Assembly (NCBI GenBank): GCA_023548195.1
Contig: JAJHZJ010000009.1
Location: forward strand, 4,261,001-4,325,000
Length of the DNA: 64,000 nucleotides
Origin: Bettongia penicillata ogilbyi
Lineage: Eukaryota; Chordata; Mammalia; Diprotodontia; Potoroidae
Reading direction: 5' to 3'
Part shown: piece by piece, positions 1 to 9,500 of the stretch
Layout: each line of letters begins with the position of its first letter
Numbering within the stretch: position 1 is the first letter of the stretch
The notes under the pieces: model-generated
Told to the model about the DNA's origin: nothing
Seen by the model: the letters and a program-made list of their open reading frames with translations, nothing else
The model's database searches: none
Program-made: the position numbers and the translations under genes

Positions 1-1232
1 AGATATGGCCCATCTGTGACTTCATCACTGTACATACACCTCTTCTGCCTTCACAAACATGTTTGCTGAATGACAACACCTTTGCCCAGTGCAAGAAGGG
101 GGTCCGTGTGGTGAGCTGTGCTCGGGGAGGAATCATGGATGAGGGAGCCTTCCTGCGTGCCCTGGAGTCAGGCCAGTGTGGTGGAGCCGCTCTGGATGTG
201 TTCACAGAAGAGCCTCCTCAACACCTGGCCCTGGTGAACCATGACAGGGTCATCAGCTGCCCCTACTTGGGTGCCAGCACCAAGGAAGCCCAGAGCCGGT
301 GTGGGGAAGAAATTGCAGTTCAGTTTGTGGACATGGTGAAGGGGAAGTCTTTGTCTGGGGTTGTGAATGCTCAGGCCCTCACCAGCACCTTCTCCCTCAG
401 CACCAAGCCCTGGATTGGTCTAGCAGAAGGTCTGGGCACATTAATTCGTGCCTGGGCTGGGTCACCCAGAGGGACCATCCAAGTAGTGACGCAGGGTTCA
501 TCTCTGAAGAATGCAGAGAATTCTCTGAGCCCAGCAGTCATCGCTGGCCTCCTAAAGGGAACAACCACCCAGGCAGAAATAAACTTGGTGAATGCCAAGC
601 TTGTGATGCAAGAGGCTGGACTCAATGTCACTGCCACACACAATTCAGCCTCCCTCCTGGATCAAAGCTCTGGAGACAGCCTGCTGACTGTCTCCCTGGC
701 AAGTGCCTCTTACAGGGCAGTGGGTTTAGTCCAAGGCACCACTCCAGTCTTGCAAGAACTCAATGGTGCCATCTTCAGATCAGAAGTGCCTCTCCGCTGG
801 GGTCTCCCCCTGCTATTCTACAGGGCCCGGCCCTCTGACCCAGAGCTGCTGCCTGCCATGATTGGACTCCTGGCAGTCAGGGGTGCAACTGCTGTCCTAC
901 CAGACCTCAGGGGTATTGGATGGGGAAGCATGGCACGTCATGGGCCTCTCCTCCTTACTGCCAAATCTGGATGCATGGAAGCAGCATGTGATCGAGGCAT
1001 TGCAGTTCAGCTTTTAAATCTGCTCACCCCTTCCAGAGCCCTTCTGAAGCAAAGCCAGTAAGAAGAGAGTCCTGACAGCATCAGGAGGGAGGGGGCCATT
1101 TCATGAGCCCAGGGATTCTCACGCCGTTCCCATTCCAGGATGTTATCCTGACTGTAGTTTGGAAATAATCATTTAATAAAGAAACTACCAGAAACTAAAA
1201 ACAAAACAAAACAACAACAACAAAAAAAAAAC
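1..1232 (+). pseudogene. PHGDH: Processed pseudogene of D-3-phosphoglycerate dehydrogenase, 5' part outside the window
   Basis: The parent enzyme oxidises 3-phosphoglycerate in the first committed step of serine synthesis in the cytosol. The reading frame is open from base 3 and, without any intron, covers the family from the [13 protein letters not shown] region through [32 protein letters not shown] and the regulatory C-terminal part. The intronless state, the AATAAA signal at 1175 and the A-rich tail mark it as a retrocopy. Two defects are visible. The family's catalytic His in the CPHLGAST motif is Tyr here (codon 264-266). A net loss of about 2 bases near 875-882 shifts the last ~45 residues out of frame: the ancestral end is still readable in the other frame with its stop at 1015-1017, whereas the actual frame runs on to a stop at 1059-1061. 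Few other lesions suggest a fairly recent copy. Very confident in the family, confident that the enzyme is not functional. Confidence 0.95.
1175..1232 (+). other. Polyadenylation signal and A-rich tail of the PHGDH retrocopy
   Basis: AATAAA lies at 1175-1180, about 20 bases before an A-rich run from 1195 that contains CAA and AAC interruptions. This is the typical 3' end of an L1-mobilised mRNA copy. The 5' target-site duplication lies outside the window, so the insertion site cannot be paired. Confidence 0.85.
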
Positions 1233-1945
1233 AGACTAGGCCAAATGGTACAAAGAGGTACAAAAATTCACTGAAGAAAAAAACTCATTCAAATGTGGAA
1301 TTGTCTAAATGGAAAAGGAGGTACAAAAGCTCACTGAAAGAAATAATGCTTAAAAATTAGAATTGAGCAAATGGAAAGTAATAATTTTATGAGAAATCAA
1401 GAAACAATAATATAAAACCAAAAGAATGGAAGCAATAGAAGATATTGTGAAATCTCTCATTAGAAAAATAACTTACCTGGAAAACAGATCCAGGAGAGAT
1501 AATTTTAAAATTATTGGACTACCTGAAAGCCATGATGAAAAAAAGAGCCTAGACATCATTTTTTCAAGAAAGTATCAAGGAAAACTGCCCTGATATTCTA
1601 GAACCAGAGGGTAAAATAGAAATTGAAAGAATTTAACAATCACCTCCTAAAAGAACTTTCAAAATGAAAAATCTCAGGAATATTATAGCCAAATTCCAGA
1701 GTTCTCAGGTCAATGAGAAAATATTGCAAGCAACCAGCAAGAAACAATTCAGGTATCATGGTGAGACTAAATCAGGATAATACAAGATTTATCAGCTTCT
1801 ACATTATAGGATCAGAGGGCTTGGAATATGATTCTTCAGAGGGCAAAGGAACTAGGATTACAACCAAGAATCAGCAGAACTGAATATAATAATTTTTCAG
1901 GGAAAGTGGATAATCAATGAAATAGAGGACTTTCAAGCATTCTTT
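1233..1945 (+). mobile_element. L1 ORF1 relic
   Basis: The sense strand still reads like marsupial L1 ORF1, an RNA-binding nucleic-acid chaperone of the retrotransposon. A coiled-coil part is followed by the 'ENRSRRDNFKIIGLPES' segment (near 1480-1530) and by the C-terminal 'AKELGLQPRI' region near 1835-1870. Several stops and indels break it. It directly abuts the PHGDH tail, so the retrocopy probably landed next to or inside this L1. Confidence 0.75.
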
Positions 1946-2199
1946 ATTTTTTTTGGTTTATAAAATGTAATTTTATCTTATGATACTTTTCTGTTACTTA
2001 GGACATAATATTGTAACAAAATTTTTTGGGGCCACATTCAATAATTAGCAACACCCAAGAGTGGTCCAAACTTTCTAAGTAACAAACACTAGACAAATGT
2101 GACCCCTTCTCACATGTGCACAAATCTGCATTGAAAAATACTAAAAATGTTAGGTGTGCACTTGTATATTTCCAGTGGTTTCCCAGATTCTAGTGTATT
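1946..2199. other. Stretch without a recognised feature
   Basis: AT-rich sequence with no open frame of note and no repeat family that I recognise. Confidence 0.5.
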
Positions 2200-2477
2200 A
2201 AGAAATGACATGAAACTGGAAATTAAGATATATATGCACTGGAATAAAGAAATCTATTTTGCTCTATAGGAAAATAGAGGGGAAGGGGGATGGAAGAAGG
2301 GTGGGTAATAGAAGGGAGGACAGACTGGAGGAAGGGGTGGGTGGGGTACATGCTGTTCTGGGATGGGGGGGTGGAGAGAGATGGGGAGAAAATTTTGAAT
2401 TCAAATTCTTGAGGAAGTGAATGTTGAGAAGTGAAAAATAAATAAATTATATATTAAAAAACAAAGAAATGACATGA
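2200..2477 (+). mobile_element. 5'-truncated L1 3' end with 14-bp target-site duplications
   Basis: A G-rich L1 3' untranslated region of about 250 bp ends in an A/T-rich tail (2436-2463). It is bounded by identical 14-base copies of AAGAAATGACATGA at 2200-2213 and 2464-2477. This is a clear target-primed insertion with severe 5' truncation and no coding part. Confidence 0.85.
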
Positions 2478-2844
2478 GCTTTAATTTGCCAAAAAGCAAC
2501 ATTCGTATTCTGGTAGTTAGTTACATGCTACTTCTATTACATAGTAAAGTGGACACCAGAACTACAAAGGCAAGACTGCGAATGAATGTTTATTGAGAGA
2601 GGAAGCAGTAGCAACCGAAGAGTAAGAAAACTTCATGCTATCACAGGACCTATTTTATATTTTCAAGCATTAGTGATGAAAAGAGTGGAGCTGAATAGAA
2701 AATTTGTCTTTCAAATACAAGACTCGTGAGAAGCATAAAAGGTAAACAGGAAGGAGAAATCATAAGGGTGGGGACCAGTGGGAGGAGGACACAATATGCA
2801 TATAGAAATTGTACTATTGACTCTAGGATTAGATGTCAGCATCT
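2478..2844. other. Stretch without a recognised feature
   Basis: No coding signal and no repeat recognised by eye. Confidence 0.4.
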
Positions 2845-2888
2845 GTCCTCATAGAAAATGTCTTGGACTTGAGACCTAGGTTCATATC
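2845..2888 (+). repeat. MIR-type SINE, left half (split by the inverted-repeat element)
   Basis: The sequence around 2860-2888 reads like a MIR core ('ttggacttgagacctaggttcatatc'-like order of motifs). The natural continuation resumes at 4553, so the element at 2889-4552 inserted into this SINE. Confidence 0.6.
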
Positions 2889-3532
2889 TGTAGCAACAAG
2901 CACTCTGACACATCCAGGATGGCCTGCTAGTACAGGGTCTTAGAGCTGCTTTTCTAAAAGGAAAGCAACTTTTGAGGGGTCAACAATCTTCTTTAATCAT
3001 GTATACCAACAGAGAAAATACAAGCAGAGAAATAAAGACCAACAGACAGGGCTTCTGTCTGACAATAAGGAATACGTACATCACAGATTAACAGAGAAAT
3101 CCAACTGTCTGACCATTACATACATATGTTGTTATCAGAGACAGAAGCACCAACATCTAGATTTTCAATGCTGGGAGGCTCCTTCATGGCTACCCAGAGT
3201 CTCATCTAGCACAGAAAGCTTCTTCCAAACAGTAAGCCCCAAAACAAAACCTCACTTCAGAGTATATATACACTTTTTAGAGCCAGAGGGCATCACAACC
3301 CTTGTGACCCAGTGCCTCATTAGAAATTAACAAAAGGTGTGGGCCTTCCTACAAAACAAGCCTCCCCTAATTAAGCTTTTCCTAATGGGCTCCACCTGAG
3401 GCTTATTACTGGACAGTGGAGATTAACATTACATTTGACCCTAAGATTAGATAACATAGGCAACTTGTATCTGAATAGGCATTAACATTTCCTAAGTAAA
3501 TACAACATAATTCCCACAAAATAAACACATCA
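2889..3532 (-). repeat. Left inverted arm, LTR-like
   Basis: Antisense copy of the arm unit. It contains the diagnostic AACTTTTGAGGGGTCAACAA block near 2968 and the complement of the TATA-like stretch near 3260-3280. Confidence 0.75.
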
Positions 3533-3911
3533 TGAACTTCACATTTGCAGAATACATAACATAACAACTCATTACCAGAGTGGCCACATGGCCTTAAACA
3601 AACACAAAAAAATATACATAACATAATATATCATTCTTTGGGAGTCATTCTTTGGGGAGTGAGGAACTAGCTCCTTCTTCCCTAATCATTATCTGTGGTG
3701 GGTAAGGGGAAGTGCTGTGTACCCCCAAGAATCCCACCCTGTTGTCTTCCTTGCTTCGCCACACCTCAGGACTTGGAAGTGGGGCCTGGAGCAGTGTTAA
3801 GACTGGGACTTGGCTCATTAGAGACTGTACCTGAGAGTGCCAGGAGGAAGCCTGCAACAGTAGTATGGGGAGAAGGACATACCCCCAAGAAAGACTTTTT
3901 TTTTTGGATAT
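3533..3911. other. Central spacer of the inverted-repeat element
   Basis: Unique 379-bp centre between the arms. It has a short tandem of 'attctttggggag'-like units at 3632-3660 and an open frame of 70 codons on the minus strand that resembles no family known to me. Nothing indicates a transposase or retroviral protein. Confidence 0.5.
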
Positions 3912-4552
3912 ATGTGTTTATTTTGCAGAAATTATACTGTATTTACTTAAGCAACATTAATGCCGATTCAGATACAAGTTGCCTATGTTATGGGCATGAA
4001 AGATCTTGGGACCGAATGCAATGACAGTTAACCATCTCTCTCACCCATCAATAGACCTTAGGTAGAGCCTATGCTTAATTAGAGGAGACTTGTTTTGTAG
4101 GAAGGCCTATACCTTTTGTTAATTTCTAATGAGGCACTGAGTCATGAGGGTCATGATGCCCTCTGGCATAAAAAGTGTATATATACTCTGAGGTGAGGGG
4201 GCTTATTCTTTTGGCAGAAGTTTCCTGTGCCAGGTGAGACCCTGGATAACTGTTAAGGAGCCTCTGGCTCTGAAAACCCAGATGCTGGTGCTTCTTTCTC
4301 TGGTAACTACATGTGTTTATAATGGTCAGACAGTTGGATCTCTCCATTGATCTGTGATGTGTGTACTGCTTATGATCAGACAGTTAGGAGCCCTGTCTGT
4401 TGGTCTTTATTTCTCTGCTTGTATTTTCTCTGTTGGTATACGTGATTAAAGAAGATTGTTGACCCCTCAAAAGTTGCTTTCCTTTTAGAAAAGCAGCTCT
4501 AAGACCCTGTACTAGCAGGCCATCCTGGATGTGTCAGGTGCTTGTTGATACG
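3912..4552 (+). repeat. Right inverted arm, LTR-like
   Basis: Sense copy of the arm unit with a TATA-like stretch near 4168-4183, an ATTAAA polyadenylation-like motif near 4445, and the TTGACCCCTCAAAAGTTGC block close to the outer end. Confidence 0.75.
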
Positions 4553-4745
4553 ATATCCAAGTTCTGACACTTCATAATTACGTGATCACAGGCAAATCTT
4601 AACCTCCCTGAGCTTCACATTTCTCATCTCTAAAATGGGTACAATGATACAATCCCACCATTGTTTTTTTCCCTGAGGAAAGTGCTTTGTAAATCTTAAG
4701 ATGTAACGGTTATTGAATTTGCTATTGTAATGATAATGAGAATGG
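4553..4745 (+). repeat. MIR-type SINE, right half
   Basis: Continues the MIR interrupted at 2888: 'tctgacacttcataattacgtgatcacaggcaa'-like order, then the 'cctccctgagcttcacatttctcatctctaaaatggg' class of 3' sequence. Confidence 0.65.
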
Positions 4746-4886
4746 TACTGAATAACTTAACAGGGAAGGGTGAGGATGTTAAGGTGAGGAAAAAGACCCA
4801 GAAATAGGAGACTGAATGCATAAAGGCAAAGTTTGTCTACTTATTTTGCTTTTGGATGACTTTATTTCACAATACATCTTCAATTT

Positions 4887-5035
4887 GGGGGCAACTAGGG
4901 GGCACAGTGAGTAGAACACCTACTCTGGAGTCAGGGAGACCTGAGTTCAAATGTGACTTCAAACACTGACTAGCTGTGTGACCCTGGACAAGTCGCTTAC
5001 CCTCAATTGCCTCCAAAAAGCAAAATAACGTATCT
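4887..5035 (+). repeat. Marsupial CORE-SINE (WALLSI/MAR1 type)
   Basis: tRNA-derived head GGGGGCACAGTGAGTAGAAC, then GGAGTCAGGGAGACCTGAGT and CTAGCTGTGTGACCCTGG. This is the marsupial SINE structure and one of the better signs of the lineage. Confidence 0.85.
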
Positions 5036-5079
5036 TCAGTTTTTATGAAAATCTGTTGTTTGATTAATGCATTCTACTG

Positions 5080-5172
5080 ATCTTTAATTGTTCAGCTGTT
5101 CCAGTTGTATCTGACTATTCATGACCTCATCTGGGGTTTTCCTGGCAAAAATAGTAGAGTGATTTGCCATTT
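5080..5172 (-). repeat. Marsupial CORE-SINE, 3' part, reverse
   Basis: Complement of the SINE 3' end, with the typical 'tgactattcatgacctcatctggggttttcctggcaaa'-like order. The rest of the SINE is missing because an L1 3' end follows. Confidence 0.7.
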
Positions 5173-6935
5173 CTTTCTTTTTAAAAAAATATTTAATTTT
5201 TAATTTATGGAATAAAATGAGCATTTATATAACATAATATAATTTAAAAAGAAGAATGCACATGGAATAATTAATCTATTATGCACAGCTTGCTATTACT
5301 TTTAAAGATATAATAAAGTTATCATGTAATTTTTTTCCTTGCCTCTCTAAAGATGGCTGCCGTTAGACATAATGTGTGTGTGTGTGTATGTATGTAAACT
5401 CATTCTGTACATACTTCTATTCATCATTTCTTCCTCTGGATTCAGATAGTGCCTTCCTTCATATATCTTTTGTAGTTAATTTGGGTATTAAAATATCAAA
5501 ATGACTTATTCCCTCAAAGTTGTTCATTTTTTCCCCAATTTTTTAAAAACAATTTTTATTTAAAGTTTTGAGTTCCAAATTCTACCCCTTGTCTCTCCCT
5601 TCTTCCCCCCTGCCTAAATCAATAAGTAATCATATGTAGGTTATACATGTGCAATTCTTTAAAATATTTCCATATTAGTTATTTTGGACAAGAAGACTTA
5701 AATAAAAGAAAAGAAAGAAAGAAAGTGAAATACAGCATGGTTTTGTCTGTATTCAGTCAATGTTGGTTCTTTCTCTGGAGGTGGATAGTATACTTCATCA
5801 TTAATCCTTTGAGATTGTCTTGGATCATAGCAATCCTTTGGGATTTTATTGCTGAGAATAGTTAAGCCATTTACAATTGTTCATCAAACAATATTGCTTT
5901 TACTGTGTACAATATTCTCTTGGTTCTGTTCACTTCACTATGCATTAATTCATGTAAATACTTCCATGTTTTTCTGAAATCATCCTGATTGTCATTTCTT
6001 ATAGCACGATAATATTCCATTATAATCATACACCATAGCTTGTTTAGCCATTCCCCAAATGATAGGGATCCCTTTGATTTCCAATTCTTAGCCACCATAA
6101 AAAGAGCTGCTATGAGTATTTTTGTACGAATAGGTCCTTCTCCCTTTTCAAAGTTGTTCTTTAAACAATATTACTGTTACTGTATACCATGTTCTCGTGG
6201 TTCTGTTCATTTGGCTCTTCATTATGTTGTGCAAGGCTACCCATGTTTTTCTAAAACCATCAAACCCATTATTTCTCATGGCACAGCATGTCACAATCAC
6301 ATACCACAACTTGTTCAGCCATTCCCTAATTGATGGGCATCCCCACAGTTTCCAATTCTTTGCCACCACAAAGAGAGCATAAATATTCTAGAACATGTAA
6401 GTTCTTTTCTTTTCCCCTAATCATCTTCAGAAATATATCTAGTAATGGTATTGCTGGGTCAAAGAGTACAGGCAGTTTAACAACACTTTGGCCATAATTC
6501 CAGATTGTTCTCCAAAATGGTTGGATCAATTCACAATTCCACCACTAATGAATTAGTGTCCCAACTTTTAAACATCCCATACAATATTTGCTGCTTTCCC
6601 CTTCAATCATTTTAGCCAATCTAATAGGCATAAAATCATATCTCAAAGTTGTTTTAATTTACATTTAACTAATCAATAATGACTTAAAGCATTTTTATAT
6701 GAATATAAATTGTTTTGATATCTTCATTGGAAAATTGCCTGTTCTTATCCTTTGACCATTTATCAACTGGGAAATTACTCATATTCTTACATATTTTGCC
6801 AAGTTCTTTATATATTTGAGATAGAAGATCTTCATCTGAGAAACTGTGTGTAAAAAATTTCCCCTAATTTTCTGCTTTCCTTCATTCTTGGCTACATTTG
6901 TTTTATTTGTTTATATTTTTATTTCCCATTTCCTT
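5173..6935 (-). mobile_element. L1, 3' UTR and ORF2 C-terminal region, interrupted by a second L1
   Basis: On the minus strand 6148-6935 encodes broken pieces of the L1 ORF2 C-terminus, including the FDPAIPLL motif (around 6455) and the 'PIN..WGCPSIREWLNKLWY' segment. 5173-5525 is its 3' untranslated part. The two blocks are separated by another L1 (5526-6147). Frameshifts and stops are common, so no active protein is made. Confidence 0.8.
5526..6147 (-). mobile_element. L1 inserted into L1, with 12-bp target-site duplication
   Basis: A second L1 3' end (3' UTR plus the last ORF2 codons) starts with T-rich sequence at 5526 (its tail on the minus strand). It is bounded by TCAAAGTTGTTC at 5514-5525 and 6148-6159. 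Removing it restores the outer L1. The ORF2 end is present twice for this reason. Confidence 0.8.
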
Positions 6936-7100
6936 ATTCAGCTCATTCTACAGATGAGGAAAGTGAGGCAAAAAAGCTTACTTGCTTAGGTTCACACAGC
7001 TAGCAAGTGTCTGAGATCAGATTTGAACTCATTAAGATGAATATTCCTGCCTATATACCTGGCACTCTATCCAATGTGTGTCCTAGCTACCCAATGACCT
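6936..7100 (-). repeat. MIR/CORE-SINE, reverse
   Basis: Complement order: ACAGATGAGGAAAGTGAGGC, then 'ttcacacagctagcaagtgtctgag', 'gatttgaactca' and the tRNA-head complement ending near 'gctaccc'. Confidence 0.75.
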
Positions 7101-8321
7101 TTAGACCTGTGGACAGTATGAAATGATAATTTTGGTCTCTACTATCAGCCTCTTCCAAGGGCCCAGATAGAACTTTTTCCACTTCGCACACTTCTTTGAT
7201 TTTCCATTTAGTCTCATGTATCAGAAAGGCAAAATGTTGCTTTTAGATCTGAAATTAAGTTTTCCATTTCTTACTGTTTTGTCAGTTTGATGATGTTGGT
7301 CTTAATAGCCAGCTGGCATTTAGATTTTTATTTCTTACAGTTCGAATGCAACCACAAAGAAAACCGAAGATAATGTATATGTAAACTGGCTCACTTGGAT
7401 AGTTTGTTTATTTCTTCAAATGTCAAGAACAGATAGGTGAAGAACTAGGCAAAAACCCCAGAATGGCTTTCACTATTCCTCCTGTCCCCTATCAAAAGAA
7501 ATAATCAATTTTAGAGAAATTTTGGTTTAGGAATTTTTAAAAGAATGATGAAAATAATTATTAACTTAAGATGTCCCTATATGTTGTTACACTACATTTA
7601 TTCCCTTCCAATTTTTTTTATTTTATATTTGTATTGTTAAAAGATTTTGCAGTAGAAAGAATACATAAAACTACCTACAGTATCAGATTTTATAGTTTCT
7701 CTACTAAGGTTAAGTAATATAATGATTTCTAAAGTCCCTTCCAACTTTTATATGCTGTGGTTGTATAATCTATAAACTCCTAAATGCAAGAACAAGATAA
7801 ACTTCCATCTCTAAGAAACACTATGATTTTCATAATGGAAGAATTCAGTGCCTTCTATGTGTGTGGGCTTCTTTAACTGCCTTTCATGTGTTTCCTTCTC
7901 AAAGCAGACTAATCACATCACAGTCAATCATACCTTGTGTCTGGATTTCAGTGAGGCAGAGAGATGCAAAATTATCAGCCTCTCTCTTCCAGAGTCATTG
8001 GAGTCTAGTGGCAAGATATAGGTCAAGATGACTGGCAACGCCCCAGATGCCGTGAGAGACTTTGGCCTTTTTGAGCTAAGGTCTTTCTCAGTCTCAGTTT
8101 GTTTGAGGCAACATGCAATCAGCAATTAAAGGTTAGGTAAGAATTGAGGCAAAAAATGTCTGAGGATGTCTTCACAAAAGAGTCGGTCTAGGAGAGGAAG
8201 ACCCTCAGAATTTCTTTTAGTGGTTGGTGGATGTATATCTTATTGTTCTCCTGACTAGACCTTAAAAGACTGGAGTCACTTGGTTGAACACTACTGCAGC
8301 ATCTATTTTTCCTATAGTGAT
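7101..8321. other. Long stretch without a recognised feature
   Basis: AT-rich, apparently unique or too old to recognise. A short SINE-tail-like piece lies near 7715-7775. No supported gene. Confidence 0.4.
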
Positions 8322-8324
8322 TAG

Positions 8325-8863
8325 AAATCAGTGACTTGTTGCCCTAGTTGCCCAAAAGGCTCAGGGCAGAGAAGAGTCAAAGCAGATGTAAAAGTTGTGG
8401 AGACAGAAGAACGTCAAAGTCTAATTCCTCTGGATCCCGAGTCCTTGAGAACTACAGAGGAGCTGAAAGAACATATACTCTTCATTGAAAGGTAAGTGTT
8501 AGAATGCATATGAATTCAGAATATTAAACTGCTTTTAGTCTACATTATTGTTACTTTGTAACATTTAAGGATATTCACTGAATTCATCCTTATTTGAAAT
8601 TCTGTGATAAAAATTCCTGACCTACTCTTATCAGTGGAATGAGACCCGGGAGCTGCTCTAAATGGTTAGTCCTCAGTGTTTATGAACTTTTTCCACTAAA
8701 GTGCCTTTTTCTTCTTTTTCTTTCCCTTAGCGATACAATGAATCAGTCTTGTAAGCATATGGAAGTATTTCCACACTGCACATTGTTCAGAAGAAACTCC
8801 ACGATTTGTACATCCTGTCAAACAGAATATGCATTTCCAAATGCTCGTAGGATGACCCAATAG
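8325..8863 (+). other. Candidate pair of exons or coding relic, identity unknown
   Basis: An open stretch from 8325 (after a stop at 8322) to 8491 ends in GAAAG and is followed by GTAAGTG, a near-ideal splice donor. 239 bases later a strong pyrimidine tract ends in CCCTTAG at 8730. Joining 8491 to 8731 keeps the phase, and the frame stays open to a TAG at 8861-8863. In all about 99 codons are open, rich in Glu/Lys in the first part (ETEERQSLIPLDPESLRTTE) and in Cys/His in the second. No start codon context or family was recognised. It may be a relic of a host gene, a retroviral fragment, or chance. Confidence 0.25.
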
Positions 8864-9245
8864 ATCTTTATGTAGAAGAAGGTTATGCCCACTTTAAAGA
8901 GCCCTTTGTGGAAGCAAGTGAGAAAGACCATGGTCAAGTTCATGCAAGGAACCCCTTCCAGGCTTTTTACTTCCATTCCTGCTGTAGCTCCTGTAACATC
9001 AGCACAAAAGGCTAAAAAGTCAGCATTTCTAAGTCACCACAGAACTTCTGGCATGCTCTGTTTACATATATGTGCACCTGTCCACACTTTTTACAGGCTT
9101 CTTGGTGGCTTCATTTGGAGACAAGATGATGACCACAGATCAGGAAAAAAAATTGGCCATGTTCTTATAGGAGCAACTTATTGATACCATCTTTGTCAAC
9201 CACAGAAAATGCACAGTGGAGAAAGTTTTAAAATGACTAAAATGA
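8864..9245 (+). other. Coding-like patch in several frames, unassigned
   Basis: A second open stretch (8851-9015, another frame) reads VEEGYAHFKEPFVEASEKDH in its first part, which has the composition of a real protein. A third frame is open from 8885 to 9184. The switching of frames would fit an old pseudogene, but I do not recognise the parent. Confidence 0.2.
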
Positions 9246-9500
9246 TCACTCACTGGACTTCATGCCTATACTGATTCCCTGAGCTTAGTGGATTGATTGA
9301 GCTCAGGAGTTCGGAGCTTCAGTAGGACCAGTATAGTAAGCTCCCAAGGGATGGGTGTGGGGGAAAGGATCACCAAGCTTCCTGAGGAGTGGTGAACCAG
9401 CACAGGGCAAAAATGGAGCAGGTCAAAGCTTTCATGTCAATCAGCAGCAGAATTGAACCAGGTCAGAGAAGATAGGGAGACTCAGTTTCAAAAAACAAAA
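9246..9500 (+). pseudogene. 7SL (signal recognition particle) RNA pseudogene
   Basis: Collinear with 7SL RNA: an Alu-domain part with TTGAGCTCAGGAGTTC (7SL: CTTGAGTCCAGGAGTTC), then 'atcaccaagcttcctgaggagtggtgaacc' order, the conserved GGAGCAGGTCAAA of the S domain, 'tcaatcagcagcagaattg', and an end that corresponds to 'agcgagaccccgtctc' followed by an A-rich tail. It is about 250 nt against about 300 nt, with two internal losses: between the Alu domain and the helix-5 part, and just before the 3' end. It therefore cannot form normal SRP RNA and is a retropseudogene. Confidence 0.85.

Larger units (their letters stand above)
2889..4552. mobile_element. Element with ~640-bp inverted terminal arms and 5-bp target duplication
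   Basis: The left arm (2889-3532) is the reverse complement of the right arm (3912-4552). The outer ~110 bases are almost identical and the rest is more diverged. The outer ends read TGTAGCAACAAGCAC on the left and CGTATCAACAAGCAC (reverse complement) on the right. ATATC occurs immediately outside both ends (2884-2888 and 4553-4557), and the two flanks join into one MIR SINE, so the whole 1664 bp looks like a single insertion. Read outward, each arm carries a TATA-like ATAAAAAGTGTATATA stretch (right arm 4168-4183) and an ATTAAA motif near its outer end, which resembles an endogenous retroviral LTR. It could therefore be a pair of LTRs in tail-out inverted arrangement or a foldback transposon. 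A related single arm lies at 29215-29770. No protein-coding frame was recognised. Confidence 0.7.

Noticed and set aside
3..1061. A functional PHGDH gene
   Set aside because: No introns, an A-rich tail, Tyr at the catalytic His and a frameshift before the C-terminus. It is a retrocopy.
5871..6529. Minus-strand frames resembling conserved proteins (REWLNKLWY, FDPAIPLL motifs)
   Set aside because: They are L1 ORF2 C-terminal fragments, broken and duplicated by nesting, not host genes.
5526..6935. Tandem duplication of an L1 end
   Set aside because: The 12-bp duplication and the continuity of the outer L1 show nested insertion instead.
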